Shown: in pieces, positions 17,173 to 25,417 of the stretch | Layout of the letters: the number at the start of each line of letters is the position of its first letter | Numbering within the stretch: the stretch's first letter is position 1 | Program-made: the position numbers and the translations under genes | Notes under the pieces: model-generated | What the model saw: the letters and a program-made list of their open reading frames with translations, nothing else | Databases searched by the model: none | Told to the model about the DNA's origin: nothing | Source of the DNA: Catellatospora citrea | GTDB taxonomy: Bacteria > Actinomycetota > Actinomycetes > Mycobacteriales > Micromonosporaceae | NCBI RefSeq assembly: GCF_003610235.1 | Contig: NZ_RAPR01000001.1 | Location: 992,001-1,056,000 of the forward strand | Direction of reading: 5' to 3' | Length of the DNA: 64,000 bases

Positions 17173-18711
17173 ATGATGCCGATTCTGGGCATGCCCGACC
17201 GTCCGCACCTCGAAAGCTTCCGCCGGCAGGCCCGTGTGCTGCAGCGGGCCGTTCGGGCCGGCGACCCCGACGCCATCGCGCGGCTGGCCCGCCACCATCC
17301 GGGTGCAGTGCCCGACGACGCCGGCGGCTTGCAGCTCAGCGCGGCGCAGTTGGTGGTCGCCCGCGAATACGGGTTCGCCAGCTGGCCTCGGCTCACGCGA
17401 TACCTGCGAACCGTGGCCGATCACGGCTGGGACACTGCGCTCGGCGCCGCACCGGTGAACGACCCGGCGGAGGAGTTCTGCCGCCTCGCCTGCCTGACGT
17501 ACAGCCGCGAGGACGGGCCGGCGCGCTGGGCGCAGGCCCGGCAACTTCTCGTTCAGCATCCCGAGCTGACCACGAGGAACATCTGGGCCGCCGCCGCGGC
17601 TGCCCGCCCGGACGACGTCGCCCGACTGCTCGCCGAGCAGCCGCGGCGAGCAGCCGAGCGGGGTGGCCCGTTCCGGTGGCGGCCGCTGTACTACCTCGTC
17701 TACTCGCGATTCGACCCGGCCGTGCCGGCCGAGCGTGTGCTCGCAGTCGCCCGACAGCTGCTCGACGCCGGCGCCGACCCCAACGACGGCTACCTCTTTG
17801 ACGCCCTGCCGTCACCGTTCACTTTGCTGACCGGGGTGTTCGGCCACGGCGAGCTGGGCCGGCAGCGCCAGCCCCGCCACCCGCACTGGCAGACGTTGGG
17901 CCGGCTGCTGCTTGACGCGGGCGCGGACCCCAACGATGCCCAGACCCTGTACAACCGGATGTTCGAGCCCGACAACTCGCACCTGGAGCTGCTGTTCGCA
18001 TACGGGCTCGGCACCGGCGACGGCGGCCCATGGAAGAACCGGATCCCGGACCTGGGCACGCCCGCGCAGATGCTGCGCATCCAGCTGCGCTGGGCGGTCG
18101 AGCACCACCAGCCCGCCCGGGTGCGGCTGCTGGTCGAGCACGGCGTCGACTTCTGCTCGCCGTTCGAGGGGGACGGGCCCTCGTGGAGTCCAGGCGACGG
18201 CCGGACGCCAGTCGAGCTGGCCCAGGTGTACGGCGACACCGAGATCGCCGACTATCTCCTCGCACAGGGCGCCGCGCCGCTCGGCCCCGACCCGGTCCGC
18301 GAGCTGATCGCCGCGGCGTTCCGCGCCGACCGGTCCACCCTGGACCGGGTCTGCGCCGCGCATCCCGACGCCGTGGCCCAAGCCCGCCGCAGCCGCCCCG
18401 GGCTCATCGTCTGGGCCGCGACCCAGGCACCCATCGAGACGGTCACGCTGCTCGCTGAGCTCGGCTTCGACGTGAACGCCTACGGGCGCGGCGACGCCCC
18501 GGTCGAAGAGGCTTGGGAGACGGCACTGCACCACAGCGCGGTGAACGGGAACGTCGAGCTCACCCGCCGGCTGCTGGACCTGGGTGCTGACCCCGACCTC
18601 CGCGACCGGCGCTTCGACGCGACTCCGCTGGACTGGGCCAGGCACTTCCATCGACAGTCGACCGCCGCACTGCTCGAACCTGTCACGGCGCCCCCACCGA
18701 ACGGCGCATGA
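17173..18711 (+). CDS. Ankyrin-repeat protein
   Basis: The protein has about 512 residues. GAGGAGG precedes the ATG at 17173; a second ATG follows at 17176. Repeated elements of the ankyrin type are visible: ARQLLDAGADPNDGYL (near 200), GRLLLDAGADPNDAQ (near 250), TPVELAQVYGDTEIADYLLAQGA (near 350), and LTRRLLDLGADPDLRDRRFD (near 480). There is no signal peptide or membrane helix, so a cytoplasmic protein-protein interaction scaffold is likely. The N-terminal ~100 residues (HLESFRRQARVLQRAVRAGD) recur in actinobacterial ankyrin proteins. The partner is unknown. The gene is monocistronic. Confidence 0.85.
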   Translation: MMPILGMPDRPHLESFRRQARVLQRAVRAGDPDAIARLARHHPGAVPDDAGGLQLSAAQLVVAREYGFASWPRLTRYLRTVADHGWDTALGAAPVNDPAEEFCRLACLTYSREDGPARWAQARQLLVQHPELTTRNIWAAAAAARPDDVARLLAEQPRRAAERGGPFRWRPLYYLVYSRFDPAVPAERVLAVARQLLDAGADPNDGYLFDALPSPFTLLTGVFGHGELGRQRQPRHPHWQTLGRLLLDAGADPNDAQTLYNRMFEPDNSHLELLFAYGLGTGDGGPWKNRIPDLGTPAQMLRIQLRWAVEHHQPARVRLLVEHGVDFCSPFEGDGPSWSPGDGRTPVELAQVYGDTEIADYLLAQGAAPLGPDPVRELIAAAFRADRSTLDRVCAAHPDAVAQARRSRPGLIVWAATQAPIETVTLLAELGFDVNAYGRGDAPVEEAWETALHHSAVNGNVELTRRLLDLGADPDLRDRRFDATPLDWARHFHRQSTAALLEPVTAPPPNGA

Positions 18712-18906
18712 GCGCGGCCGGGATGACGGGCAGTCCTCAGTCGCCCAGCGCCTCCCTGTGCGGGGCACTGACATCGGCGAACCGACCGGCCCAGGACCGG
18801 TCGTCGGAGCTCGCTGGTCCGCTCCGGCGTCCAGTTCAAGAACGGCGTCCTGGTCGAGCGCGAGGAGGCCGCCGCAGCGTGCGCAGCAGGGGCCTATGCT
18901 GCGGGA

Positions 18907-19596
18907 ATGATCAAGCCCATTGAACTCGTCATATTCGACTGCGACGGCGTACTGGTCGACATCGAGCCCATCGCCGCTCGTGTCCAGGTCGCCCTCGGAG
19001 CCGAGCTCGGGTGGCCGCTGACACAGGACGAGGTCGTGGACCGGTTCATGGGGCGCTCACCCGCCGCCATCCACGAGCAGATCGCCGCCCGGCTCGGCCC
19101 GGACACGGCCGCGATCTGGTCGGAGAGGTTCGAGCAGCTCCACCGGGAGGCCGTGGACGCCGAGCTTGCCCCGGTCGACGGCTTGCCGGAAGCACTCGAC
19201 GCGCTCACTCTGCCGACATGCGTCGCCTCCAACGGCTCCCACGACAAGATGCGGCACACCCTGGGCCGCACCGGGCTCTACGAACGCTTCGCAGGCCGCA
19301 TCTACAGTGCCACCGAAGTCTCCCGCGGCAAGCCCGCACCCGACCTGTTCCTGCACGCCGCCCAGCAGATGGGGGTCGATCCCGAAGCCTGCGTCGTCGT
19401 CGAGGACAGCCAACCCGGCGTCCACGCCGCCCGCGCCGCCGGCATGCGAACCTTCGGCTACGCCGGCGGACTCACTCCGGCCGAACGCCTCGAAGGCCAC
19501 CACACCGTCGTCTTCCACGACATGCGCCAGCTGCCGAACCTCATCACCGAACGGCAGCCAACCCCCCATCAGCCACTGCCCACCCACAAGATTTGA
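18907..19596 (+). CDS. HAD-superfamily phosphatase (phosphoglycolate phosphatase/beta-phosphoglucomutase-like)
   Basis: The protein has 229 residues with all four HAD motifs: I FDCDGVLVD (residues 10-18, nucleophile and acid aspartates), II SNGS near 111, III lysine in RGKPAPDLF near 142, and IV VVEDSQPGV near 163. A helical cap lies between motifs I and II. The LFDCDGVLVD form with a C1-type cap is typical of sugar-phosphate phosphatases such as YieH/YqaB. The start is the ATG at 18907. The 195 bases before it could be translated in frame without a stop for about 35 codons, but those codons do not resemble HAD proteins. Confidence 0.9.
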   Translation: MIKPIELVIFDCDGVLVDIEPIAARVQVALGAELGWPLTQDEVVDRFMGRSPAAIHEQIAARLGPDTAAIWSERFEQLHREAVDAELAPVDGLPEALDALTLPTCVASNGSHDKMRHTLGRTGLYERFAGRIYSATEVSRGKPAPDLFLHAAQQMGVDPEACVVVEDSQPGVHAARAAGMRTFGYAGGLTPAERLEGHHTVVFHDMRQLPNLITERQPTPHQPLPTHKI

Positions 19597-19608
19597 CAAT
19601 TGCTCCAA

Positions 19609-19649
19609 AAACGCGGCTCCGATCAGCACGATCGGTCGGGGCCGCGTTT
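19609..19649 (+). terminator. Hairpin terminator after the HAD gene
   Basis: AAACGCGGC (19609-19617) pairs with GCCGCGTTT (19641-19649), and an inner CCGATC/GATCGG arm makes a long nested stem 12 bases after the HAD stop. The T-run is short (GTTTCATTT). The following 19650-19857 shows no gene I can support. Confidence 0.65.
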
Positions 19650-19857
19650 CATTTGGGGACGGGTATGTCCGGCTGAGTCCGGCTGTCCACGGCTGTTCAC
19701 GGGAACGCCACACGAAACACGCCGTTAGAGAGCTGGAGGGGTCGGCGGCGGCATCCCGGCCACGGCGTCGACCTGCTGAAAGCGGCGGCGTTACGCAGAC
19801 GCTCCGCCTCCGCCGCGGAACCAGCACGGATGTACGCGCTCCCCGTCGCATCTCGTT

Positions 19858-20075
19858 TGACGATGCGGCCGCCCAGGTAACAGAGTGGCCGTATGACGAC
19901 GATCATCAGAAACGTCACCTTCGACGCCGCCGATCCCGGCGCACTCGCCCGCTGGTGGGCACAGGTCTTCGACAGCGAGGTGGCGTTCGACGACGGCCAC
20001 GAGGCCGCGTTCGACCTGCCGTCGGACCAGACCGTGTACTTCCAGCGCGTCCCCGAGGGCAAACCTGGTGAACCA
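19858..20075 (+). repeat. Upstream copy of a ~218-bp direct duplication (glyoxalase promoter and 5' half)
   Basis: From GTTTGACGATGCG through the codons for QRVPEG this segment closely matches 23125-23341, including ~35 bases of upstream sequence with the shared block CAACAGAGTGGCCGTATGAC (TAACAG in this copy). Differences are mostly third-position changes, so the duplication is not very recent. Similarity stops abruptly at about 20075. Confidence 0.8.
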
Positions 20076-20117
20076 AGAACCGGCCACCAACCTGATGGCG
20101 TGCTGGTGAGCCGATAG
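19893..20117 (+). pseudogene. Truncated glyoxalase/bleomycin-resistance-like gene (5' half only)
   Basis: This open frame of 74 codons starts with MTTIIRNVTFDAADPGAL and matches the first ~57 residues of the intact protein at 23160-23525. After RVPEG the sequence diverges (KPGEPRTGHQPDG) and stops, so the C-terminal beta-alpha-beta half with its metal ligand is lost. A half-size VOC domain is not expected to be active alone. Most likely it is a relic of an insertion or duplication event; a short residual protein may still be made because promoter and start are preserved. Confidence 0.75.
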
Positions 20118-20280
20118 CGGCCGATCCCCGCGATCCCGTAGCGGCGTCCCGTAATCTCACCTCATCGTCAGCCCGTGCCGGCCCGGCTGATCACGCGGAC
20201 TGCGGCGGTTCACCTATCCGCGCATGTCATGCCGATGGGCTTGCGTAATGGCGTGGCGAATGTATGACGAGCTTGGCTAG

Positions 20281-20307
20281 CGCCGACGCCGTTGGCTAGC
20301 GTCGGCG
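20281..20307. terminator. Hairpin with flanking TTGGCTAGCG direct repeats
   Basis: CGCCGACGC (20281-20289) pairs with GCGTCGGCG (20299-20307) across a 9-base loop. The decamer TTGGCTAGCG occurs twice, immediately before the stem and inside the loop. There is no T-run. It could be a weak terminator or a protein-binding site in the 277-base gap before the gene at 20395. Confidence 0.4.
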
Positions 20308-20394
20308 TACCGCCAGCCTCTGCATGGTGCAGGGCTGGCTGATCGAGCTGTCGGAGCGTCGCACTAGCGTGTCGGCCGTGGCGATTCCGCGCGT

Positions 20395-20826
20395 GTGCCG
20401 ATCTCGTATGAACCCGACTACCGCACCGACACCATCGGCACCTACGACGGCGGGCAGTTCTTCGGCTCCGTCACGGCGACCCTCGAAGACGGCACTGGGG
20501 CCAACTCCGACTGGTACCGCTTCAAACGGTGGTACGCCGTGCTGCATCGATTCGACCACGACGGCGGTCACCTCGATTCGCAGCTCTGGTTCGCCGGCAC
20601 CAGCGAGCACGAGGCAGCCTCGATCGACAAAGCCCAAGCATGGCTCGACGCTCTGCCCGGACGCGTCTTCGGCGACATCGCCATCAAGTTGTTTCACGTC
20701 GAGACCGACGGACATGTCTTCGGACTCGTTGACGAGTCTGAACTTTACGACGGACAGGACCACGCCGAGCTCCTCCCCGATGACCTTGGCTTCGACCCTC
20801 CTTGGGACGGCCTGTACGACACCTGA
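20395..20826 (+). CDS. Conserved hypothetical protein
   Basis: The protein is 143 residues from a GTG (PISYEPDYRTDTIGTYDGG). It is soluble and acidic, with aromatic-rich stretches (DWYRFKRWYAVLHRFDHDGG) and a C-terminus ending PPWDGLYDT. It looks like a complete single-domain protein. I recall similar actinobacterial proteins only as uncharacterised, and no catalytic motif is evident. It is the first gene of the segment between the two glyoxalase copies and may be cotranscribed with the membrane protein at 20969 (142-base gap). Confidence 0.65.
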   Translation: MPISYEPDYRTDTIGTYDGGQFFGSVTATLEDGTGANSDWYRFKRWYAVLHRFDHDGGHLDSQLWFAGTSEHEAASIDKAQAWLDALPGRVFGDIAIKLFHVETDGHVFGLVDESELYDGQDHAELLPDDLGFDPPWDGLYDT

Positions 20827-20968
20827 GCATGACGCCTTGAGGTTGCTGCGTCCATCGCGGGCATACAATACTGGCCTTCGATCGACCTGCGCCCATCGGG
20901 CGGTTCTGTTCTGCTGGCTGAGCGCGACTTGGAGATGTGCGAGCAGGAAACCCAGCGAAGGAGAGCTG

Positions 20969-22645
20969 TTGAGTACCCATACCGCAGTGGCCCCGGCGAG
21001 CCGGTCTGTCCTTAGCATGGCGCGCGTAGCAGTCATGATGATCTGCGGCGTTCTCATCGTGTCCTATGTGACCGCCAACGGGCTATGGATCTGGCGGGCT
21101 GCTGATGTCACCGGTATCCCCTACGCAGCGTTCTCCACACCCGAAGGTCATGCTGTTCTCAGCAGGTGGGGGCTGCCGGTCCGCTGGTGGGTGACGCTGA
21201 TCGTGCTCACGAACATGCTGCTCTTGATCGCCAGCACTGTGGCCGCATATCTAATCCAGCGCGGCAGGCCAACCTGGTTCCGGCTCTACCTGGCCGGGAC
21301 ACTCGTGTTCTTAGCTACCGCCGGAAGCGACATCGTGCACGTCCTCGGCGTCATCTTCCCCGCGTTCGCCAGCACCGCTGTCGGCGTGCAGGGCGTCGCG
21401 TTCGCGGCATTGCTGATCTTGTCATACGTCTTTCCCACTGGCACTTTCGTTCCCCGGTGGAGCCGGTGGTTCGCCCTGGCGTGGGCCCTCTACATTTCCT
21501 TCGCCATCGTCGCGGGCTTGGCCGCGATTCCCGGCGGTGACGTCGTTGACCCCATCGCGCTGCTCATCTTGGTCGGCGGCTGCGTCTTCAGCCAGATTTA
21601 CCGGTACTTCAAAGTCTCCAGCACTGTCGAACGGCAGCAGAGCAAGTGGGTCATGGTAGCGATCAGCATCTTCTTCCTTCTCGCTGTCGCGCAAAACGTA
21701 TCTCCACTCGGCGACCTGTACGGACAGGCCACACCCTCCGGGCTTACCGCCTACGCCGCAATGACTTTCACCGGGGTCATCACCCTATCGCTACTACCCA
21801 TCTCCATGGTTATAGCGATCACGCGGTACCGGCTCTTTGACATCGACCCGTGGATCAGCCGCACCCTAATCTATGTCTCGCTCACCGCCTTCGTCGTCTT
21901 CTGCTACGAACTTGTTGTTGGCGGCATTGGGAACCTGGCCACAGAGAACCTCGACACCACATCGACGCTGCTCGCTGGCGCTCTCATCTCCCTCGCCTTC
22001 GGCCCTGTGGGCAACTTCATCAGCCGATGGGTCAACCGCCTCGTCTACGGCAAACGCAGCCGACCGCTGGAGGCACTACTGGAACTGGCCCAGAACGCGG
22101 GCGTGGCAGACGACCCCCAAGCCGCAGCAACCGCGATCACAGAGGCAATCATCGAAGCGCTCGCCGTACCCTACGCCGCCATAACACTTGGGCCGCAGCA
22201 CCGTCTAGCCGCACAGGCTGGCCAGGAAACCACGGCCACTGAACGGTTTCCGTTAAGCAGCAAGCCAGACCAGCCAGGCCACCTGACCGTCGGACGGCGC
22301 AGTGACGGCGCACCGCTGTCCAAAACAGATCGAAAAACCTTACAAGCTGTTGCCCGGCAGAGCGGCATGGCACTTTACGCCACGCAGATAGCCGGCGACA
22401 GTCGGGCCACTGCCCTCCGACTGCAGCAGCTTCAGGCCGCAAACGAACAGCTCACTCTGGCCATACGCGAGATGCAGGACCGTCTCACCGCAACACTTCA
22501 AACTCGGCCCTCAGCACTGGCCGGGGAAAGTATCCCGTCTCAGCCCGACCGCTCCGACACCGCCCCGCGCAGCCCTGCTCCGCAACCCCAACAGAATCTC
22601 ACTCAGCCCACGCAACTGCCGCCCCCAGAAGCCGCCAAAGCCTGA
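20969..22645 (+). CDS. Multi-TM membrane protein with degenerate GAF-like domain; sensor-kinase-like input module without a kinase; three TTA codons
   Basis: The start is a TTG at 20969, six bases after AAGGAG (558 residues); an ATG at 21020 is the alternative. About seven to eight membrane helices occupy residues 20-330, ending with YRLFDIDPWISRTLIYVSLT, a signature I associate with the membrane part of actinobacterial histidine kinases. A GAF-like region follows (about 370-475: AVPYAAITLG, LTVGRRSDGAPLSKTDRKTL), then a coiled coil and a Pro/Gln-rich tail. There is no H-box or HATPase domain, so it can only be a receptor or adaptor. TTA leucine codons at 21311, 22253 and 22340, and more A/T third positions than its neighbours, suggest acquired DNA and possible dependence on the bldA tRNA. 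Confidence 0.8.
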   Translation: MSTHTAVAPASRSVLSMARVAVMMICGVLIVSYVTANGLWIWRAADVTGIPYAAFSTPEGHAVLSRWGLPVRWWVTLIVLTNMLLLIASTVAAYLIQRGRPTWFRLYLAGTLVFLATAGSDIVHVLGVIFPAFASTAVGVQGVAFAALLILSYVFPTGTFVPRWSRWFALAWALYISFAIVAGLAAIPGGDVVDPIALLILVGGCVFSQIYRYFKVSSTVERQQSKWVMVAISIFFLLAVAQNVSPLGDLYGQATPSGLTAYAAMTFTGVITLSLLPISMVIAITRYRLFDIDPWISRTLIYVSLTAFVVFCYELVVGGIGNLATENLDTTSTLLAGALISLAFGPVGNFISRWVNRLVYGKRSRPLEALLELAQNAGVADDPQAAATAITEAIIEALAVPYAAITLGPQHRLAAQAGQETTATERFPLSSKPDQPGHLTVGRRSDGAPLSKTDRKTLQAVARQSGMALYATQIAGDSRATALRLQQLQAANEQLTLAIREMQDRLTATLQTRPSALAGESIPSQPDRSDTAPRSPAPQPQQNLTQPTQLPPPEAAKA

Positions 22646-23124
22646 TTCCCCGACTGCGGGCTGAAGACCCGCGGCTACGCAAAAGTCGAACCCGCCTGTC
22701 ACACCTGGTCGCCGCGGCGGCGCAGGTCCGCGCCGAACTTCCCAAGCAGTGACCGATGGTTGGGGCGCGGGCCTGCTCGTCTGGCGCGGACCGATCGTCC
22801 TTCAGGACGACGACCAGTTCGTCGCCTCGCTCCACGTCGAGTGCCTCGGCGATCATAAGCCTGAGCTCGCGCCTTTGTCTGGCACCGCCGCCCGGCTGGG
22901 CTGTGATCCTGGCACCCGGGAATCAAGACGCCTGGTACGATGCAGCCCTCCTGGCGGGGTGAGCCACGATCCCCCATTCGGCGGCATCGTCAACGGTCTC
23001 TCTGGGGTCGAGGGTCGCCCGCCCGTCGCTGACCTGCCATTCGATACCTTCGCGGATCGAACCGGCACGTTGCTGACACCGCCACCGAACTGATCCGGTT
23101 GCACGCGCCACACCCAATCCCGTT
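22646..23124. other. 479-base non-coding or decayed segment
   Basis: A small GCGGG/CCCGC hairpin (22656-22672) after the membrane-protein gene may terminate it. On the minus strand two overlapping short frames (for example EALDVERGDELVVVLKDD near 22845-22790) have a protein-like look but change frame and lack a start, so they may be remnants of a lost gene. I cannot identify it. The downstream copy of the glyoxalase duplication begins at about 23125. Confidence 0.4.
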
Positions 23125-23341
23125 TGACGATGCGATCGTCCAGGCAACAGAGTGGCCGTATGACGACGATCATCAGAAACGTCAGCTTCGACGCCGCCGA
23201 CCCCGGCGCCCTCGCACGCTGGTGGGCGCGGGTCTTCGACAGCGAGGTCGTGTTCGACGACGGGCACGAGGCCGCTTTCGACCTGCCGTCGGGCCAGACC
23301 GTGTTCTACCAGCGCGTCCCTGAGCCCAAGTCGGTCAAGAA
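23125..23341 (+). repeat. Downstream copy of the ~218-bp direct duplication
   Basis: This is the partner of 19858-20075, containing the promoter region and the 5' half of the intact glyoxalase gene. The two copies are in the same orientation and bracket about 3.05 kb (20076-23124), as expected if that block entered by a Campbell-type or duplication-associated insertion. Confidence 0.8.
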
Positions 23342-23525
23342 CCGCCTGCACCTCTGCCTGCAGTCCGACACGCCCCGCGACGTCGAGGTCGAGCGGGTGC
23401 TGGCCCTGGGCGCGACGATGGCCGCCGACCACCGCAACGCGGACGGCACAGGCTGGGCGGTGCTCGCCGACCCGGAGGGCAACGAGTTCTGCGTGCTGCG
23501 CTCGCAGGCCGAGCGGGGGTTCTGA
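23160..23525 (+). CDS. Glyoxalase/VOC-superfamily protein
   Basis: This 121-residue single-chain vicinal-oxygen-chelate protein starts MTTIIRNVSFDAADPGALAR at the ATG at 23160. The first half has ARWWARVFDSEVVFDDG, and the second half has the usual NRLHLCLQS strand and ends WAVLADPEGNEFCVL, where the glutamate is the common VOC metal ligand. The family covers dioxygenases, isomerases and antibiotic-binding proteins, so the substrate is open. Its stop lies two bases before the MBL hydrolase start, implying one operon. A truncated duplicate lies 3.2 kb upstream (19893-20117). An upstream ATG at 23124 is rejected because it precedes the region conserved with that duplicate. Confidence 0.85.
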   Translation: MTTIIRNVSFDAADPGALARWWARVFDSEVVFDDGHEAAFDLPSGQTVFYQRVPEPKSVKNRLHLCLQSDTPRDVEVERVLALGATMAADHRNADGTGWAVLADPEGNEFCVLRSQAERGF

Positions 23526-23527
23526 CG

Positions 23528-24145
23528 ATGCGCCTCACCAAGTACGGCCATGCCTGTGTACGCATCGACAACGGCGACGGCGCCCTCGTGATCGACCCGG
23601 GCGTCTACTCGGAGCCGGTGTCCTTCGACGGCGTGGCAGCGGTGCTCGTCACCCACGAACACGCCGACCACGTGGACCTCGACCTGCTCCGGGCGGCCCG
23701 CGAGCGCAACCCCGAACTCACCGTCCACACCCACCCCGCACTGGCCGCGGAACTGGGCGACGGCGTGCGGGCGGTCTCCCCCGGCGACACCTTCACCGCG
23801 GCCGGGTTCACGGTGCGCGCGGTCGGCGGCGAGCACGCCGAGATCATCGACGGCCTGCCCGGCTGCCCGAATGTCGGCTTCGTCGTCGACGGCGTCTACC
23901 ACCCCGGCGACTCGCTGTTCGTGCCGTCCGAGCCGGTCGAGACGCTGCTCATCCCGGCAGCAGGGCCGTGGCTGAAGATCGGCGACGCGATCCGGTTCGC
24001 CCGGGCCGTCCGGCCGCACCGCTCGTTCCCGATCCACGACGGTGTGCTCAACGACCTCGGACTCCACCAGTTCGACGCCTGGCTGGGCGACGAGGAGGGC
24101 ATCGGCTACAGCCGTATCCCGCTGGGCGACACCGTCACCCTGTAG
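23528..24145 (+). CDS. Metallo-beta-lactamase-fold hydrolase (UlaG/YtnP-like)
   Basis: The protein has 205 residues. It starts with MRLTKYGHACVRID and carries the zinc motif THEHADH (near 43), a distal histidine in GGEHAEI, the aspartate in YHPGDSLF, and a last histidine in FPIHDG. This order matches the MBL-fold subgroup that includes UlaG-type lactonases and other small hydrolases. It is translated from the same mRNA as the glyoxalase, two bases downstream; the pairing suggests detoxification of a small aldehyde or lactone, but the substrate is not determined. Confidence 0.88.
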   Translation: MRLTKYGHACVRIDNGDGALVIDPGVYSEPVSFDGVAAVLVTHEHADHVDLDLLRAARERNPELTVHTHPALAAELGDGVRAVSPGDTFTAAGFTVRAVGGEHAEIIDGLPGCPNVGFVVDGVYHPGDSLFVPSEPVETLLIPAAGPWLKIGDAIRFARAVRPHRSFPIHDGVLNDLGLHQFDAWLGDEEGIGYSRIPLGDTVTL

Positions 24146-24177
24146 CGCTCACGCGCCTCCCGGCGGCAGTGCGGGGT

Positions 24178-25368
24178 TCAGTCCGGCAGCATCGGCATGA
24201 CCAGGCCGGTGTCGGTGCCCAGCAGCGTGCCGCGCTGCAGGGAGGTGGTGCCGAACCGGCGGCGCACCGCGTCGACGGCGGCGTCCAGCGCGTCGCGAGG
24301 CAGGTCGTCGAAGGGCAGCTCGGGCTGGAGGTGACCGGTCCGGTCCAGGTTGCCCACGGAGACGCCGATCAGCGTCAGGCCGCGCTCGGCCACCAGCGGC
24401 GACGCGGTCGCGAGCAGCGCCCGGGCGGTGTCCAGGACCGCCTGGGTCTGCGATGTCGCCTTGGCCAGGGTCGACGACCGCGTCGCCCGGGTGTAGTCGG
24501 CGAACCGCAGCCGCAGCACCACGGTGCGGCCGGGCCGCTGCGCGCTGCGCATCCGGCGGGTGACCCGCTCGACCAGCCCGGCGAGCGCGGCCTCCAGGAA
24601 CTCGACGGTGTGCGGGCCGCGGCCCAGCGCCCGCTGCGCCCCCATCGACGCGCGGCGCCGGCCGGTGACGACCGGTCGCGGGTCCCGGTTGTGGGCGAGG
24701 GCGTGCAGGTGGCGGCCCGCGCCCTGGCCGAGCATCGACACCAGCGCGGCCTCGCCCAGCCGGGCCACCTGCCCGACGGTGCGGATGCCGCGCTGGTGCA
24801 GTTTGCCGGAGGTCACCTCGCCGACGCCCCACAGCACCTCGACCGGCAGCCGGTGCAGGAACGTCAGCTCGTCGGCGGGTTCGACGGCGAGCAGGCCGTC
24901 GGGCTTCGCGACCCGGCTGGCGACCTTGGCCAGGAACTTGGTGCGCGCCACCCCGACGGTGATCGGCAGCCCGACCCGTTCGAGGACGTCGCGGCGCAGT
25001 CGGGCAGCGATGGCGACAGGTGTGCCGGCGATCCGGTGCAGGCCGCCGACGTCGAGGAACGCCTCGTCGATGGAGAGCGGCTCGACGATCGGCGTGGTGT
25101 CGTCGAAGACCTCGAACACCGCCCGGCTGGCCTCGGTGTACGCCGACATGCGCGGTGGCACCACGATCGCCTGCGGGCACCGGTCGCGGGCGGCGCGCAC
25201 GCTCATCGCGGTGCGCACCCCGTATGCCTTGGCCTCGTAACTGGCGGCCAGCACCACCCCGGCGCCGACGATCACGGGACGGCCCCGCAGCCGCGGGGCG
25301 TCCCGCTGTTCCACGGACGCGTAGAACGAGTCGAGATCCGCGTGCAGGATCGTCGCCGAGCTGGTCAC
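24178..25368 (-). CDS. dinB: DNA polymerase IV (Y-family translesion polymerase)
   Basis: The protein has 396 residues from a GTG at 25368. The palm motifs are clear: ILHADLDSFYASVEQRD near the N-terminus (metal-binding Asp and steric residue), then PLSIDEAFLDV near 100 with the catalytic Asp-Glu pair. VGVARTKFLAKVAS and the helix-hairpin-helix region LWGVGEVTSGKLHQ follow, and the little-finger domain completes it. The C-terminus lacks an obvious clamp-binding QLxLF, although LQPELPFDDLP could serve. It replicates across damaged bases. A short palindrome, GTACGCCTGTAC (25382-25393), lies just before the start. Confidence 0.93.
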   Translation of the reverse strand: MTSSATILHADLDSFYASVEQRDAPRLRGRPVIVGAGVVLAASYEAKAYGVRTAMSVRAARDRCPQAIVVPPRMSAYTEASRAVFEVFDDTTPIVEPLSIDEAFLDVGGLHRIAGTPVAIAARLRRDVLERVGLPITVGVARTKFLAKVASRVAKPDGLLAVEPADELTFLHRLPVEVLWGVGEVTSGKLHQRGIRTVGQVARLGEAALVSMLGQGAGRHLHALAHNRDPRPVVTGRRRASMGAQRALGRGPHTVEFLEAALAGLVERVTRRMRSAQRPGRTVVLRLRFADYTRATRSSTLAKATSQTQAVLDTARALLATASPLVAERGLTLIGVSVGNLDRTGHLQPELPFDDLPRDALDAAVDAVRRRFGTTSLQRGTLLGTDTGLVMPMLPD

Positions 25369-25417
25369 GACCAGCAGTTTAGTACGCCTGTACGAGAAAG
25401 GGAACCGAGCCCTCAGC

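Noticed and set aside
18712-18906. In-frame N-terminal extension of the HAD phosphatase
   Set aside because: About 35 codons are open upstream, but they do not resemble HAD proteins, and the ATG at 18907 lies at the normal distance before motif I.
19597-23124. Integrase, transposase or tRNA-type attachment site at the duplication junctions
   Set aside because: Both strands were read at the junctions. No recombinase gene, terminal inverted repeat or tRNA end was seen, so no mobile-element class is assigned.
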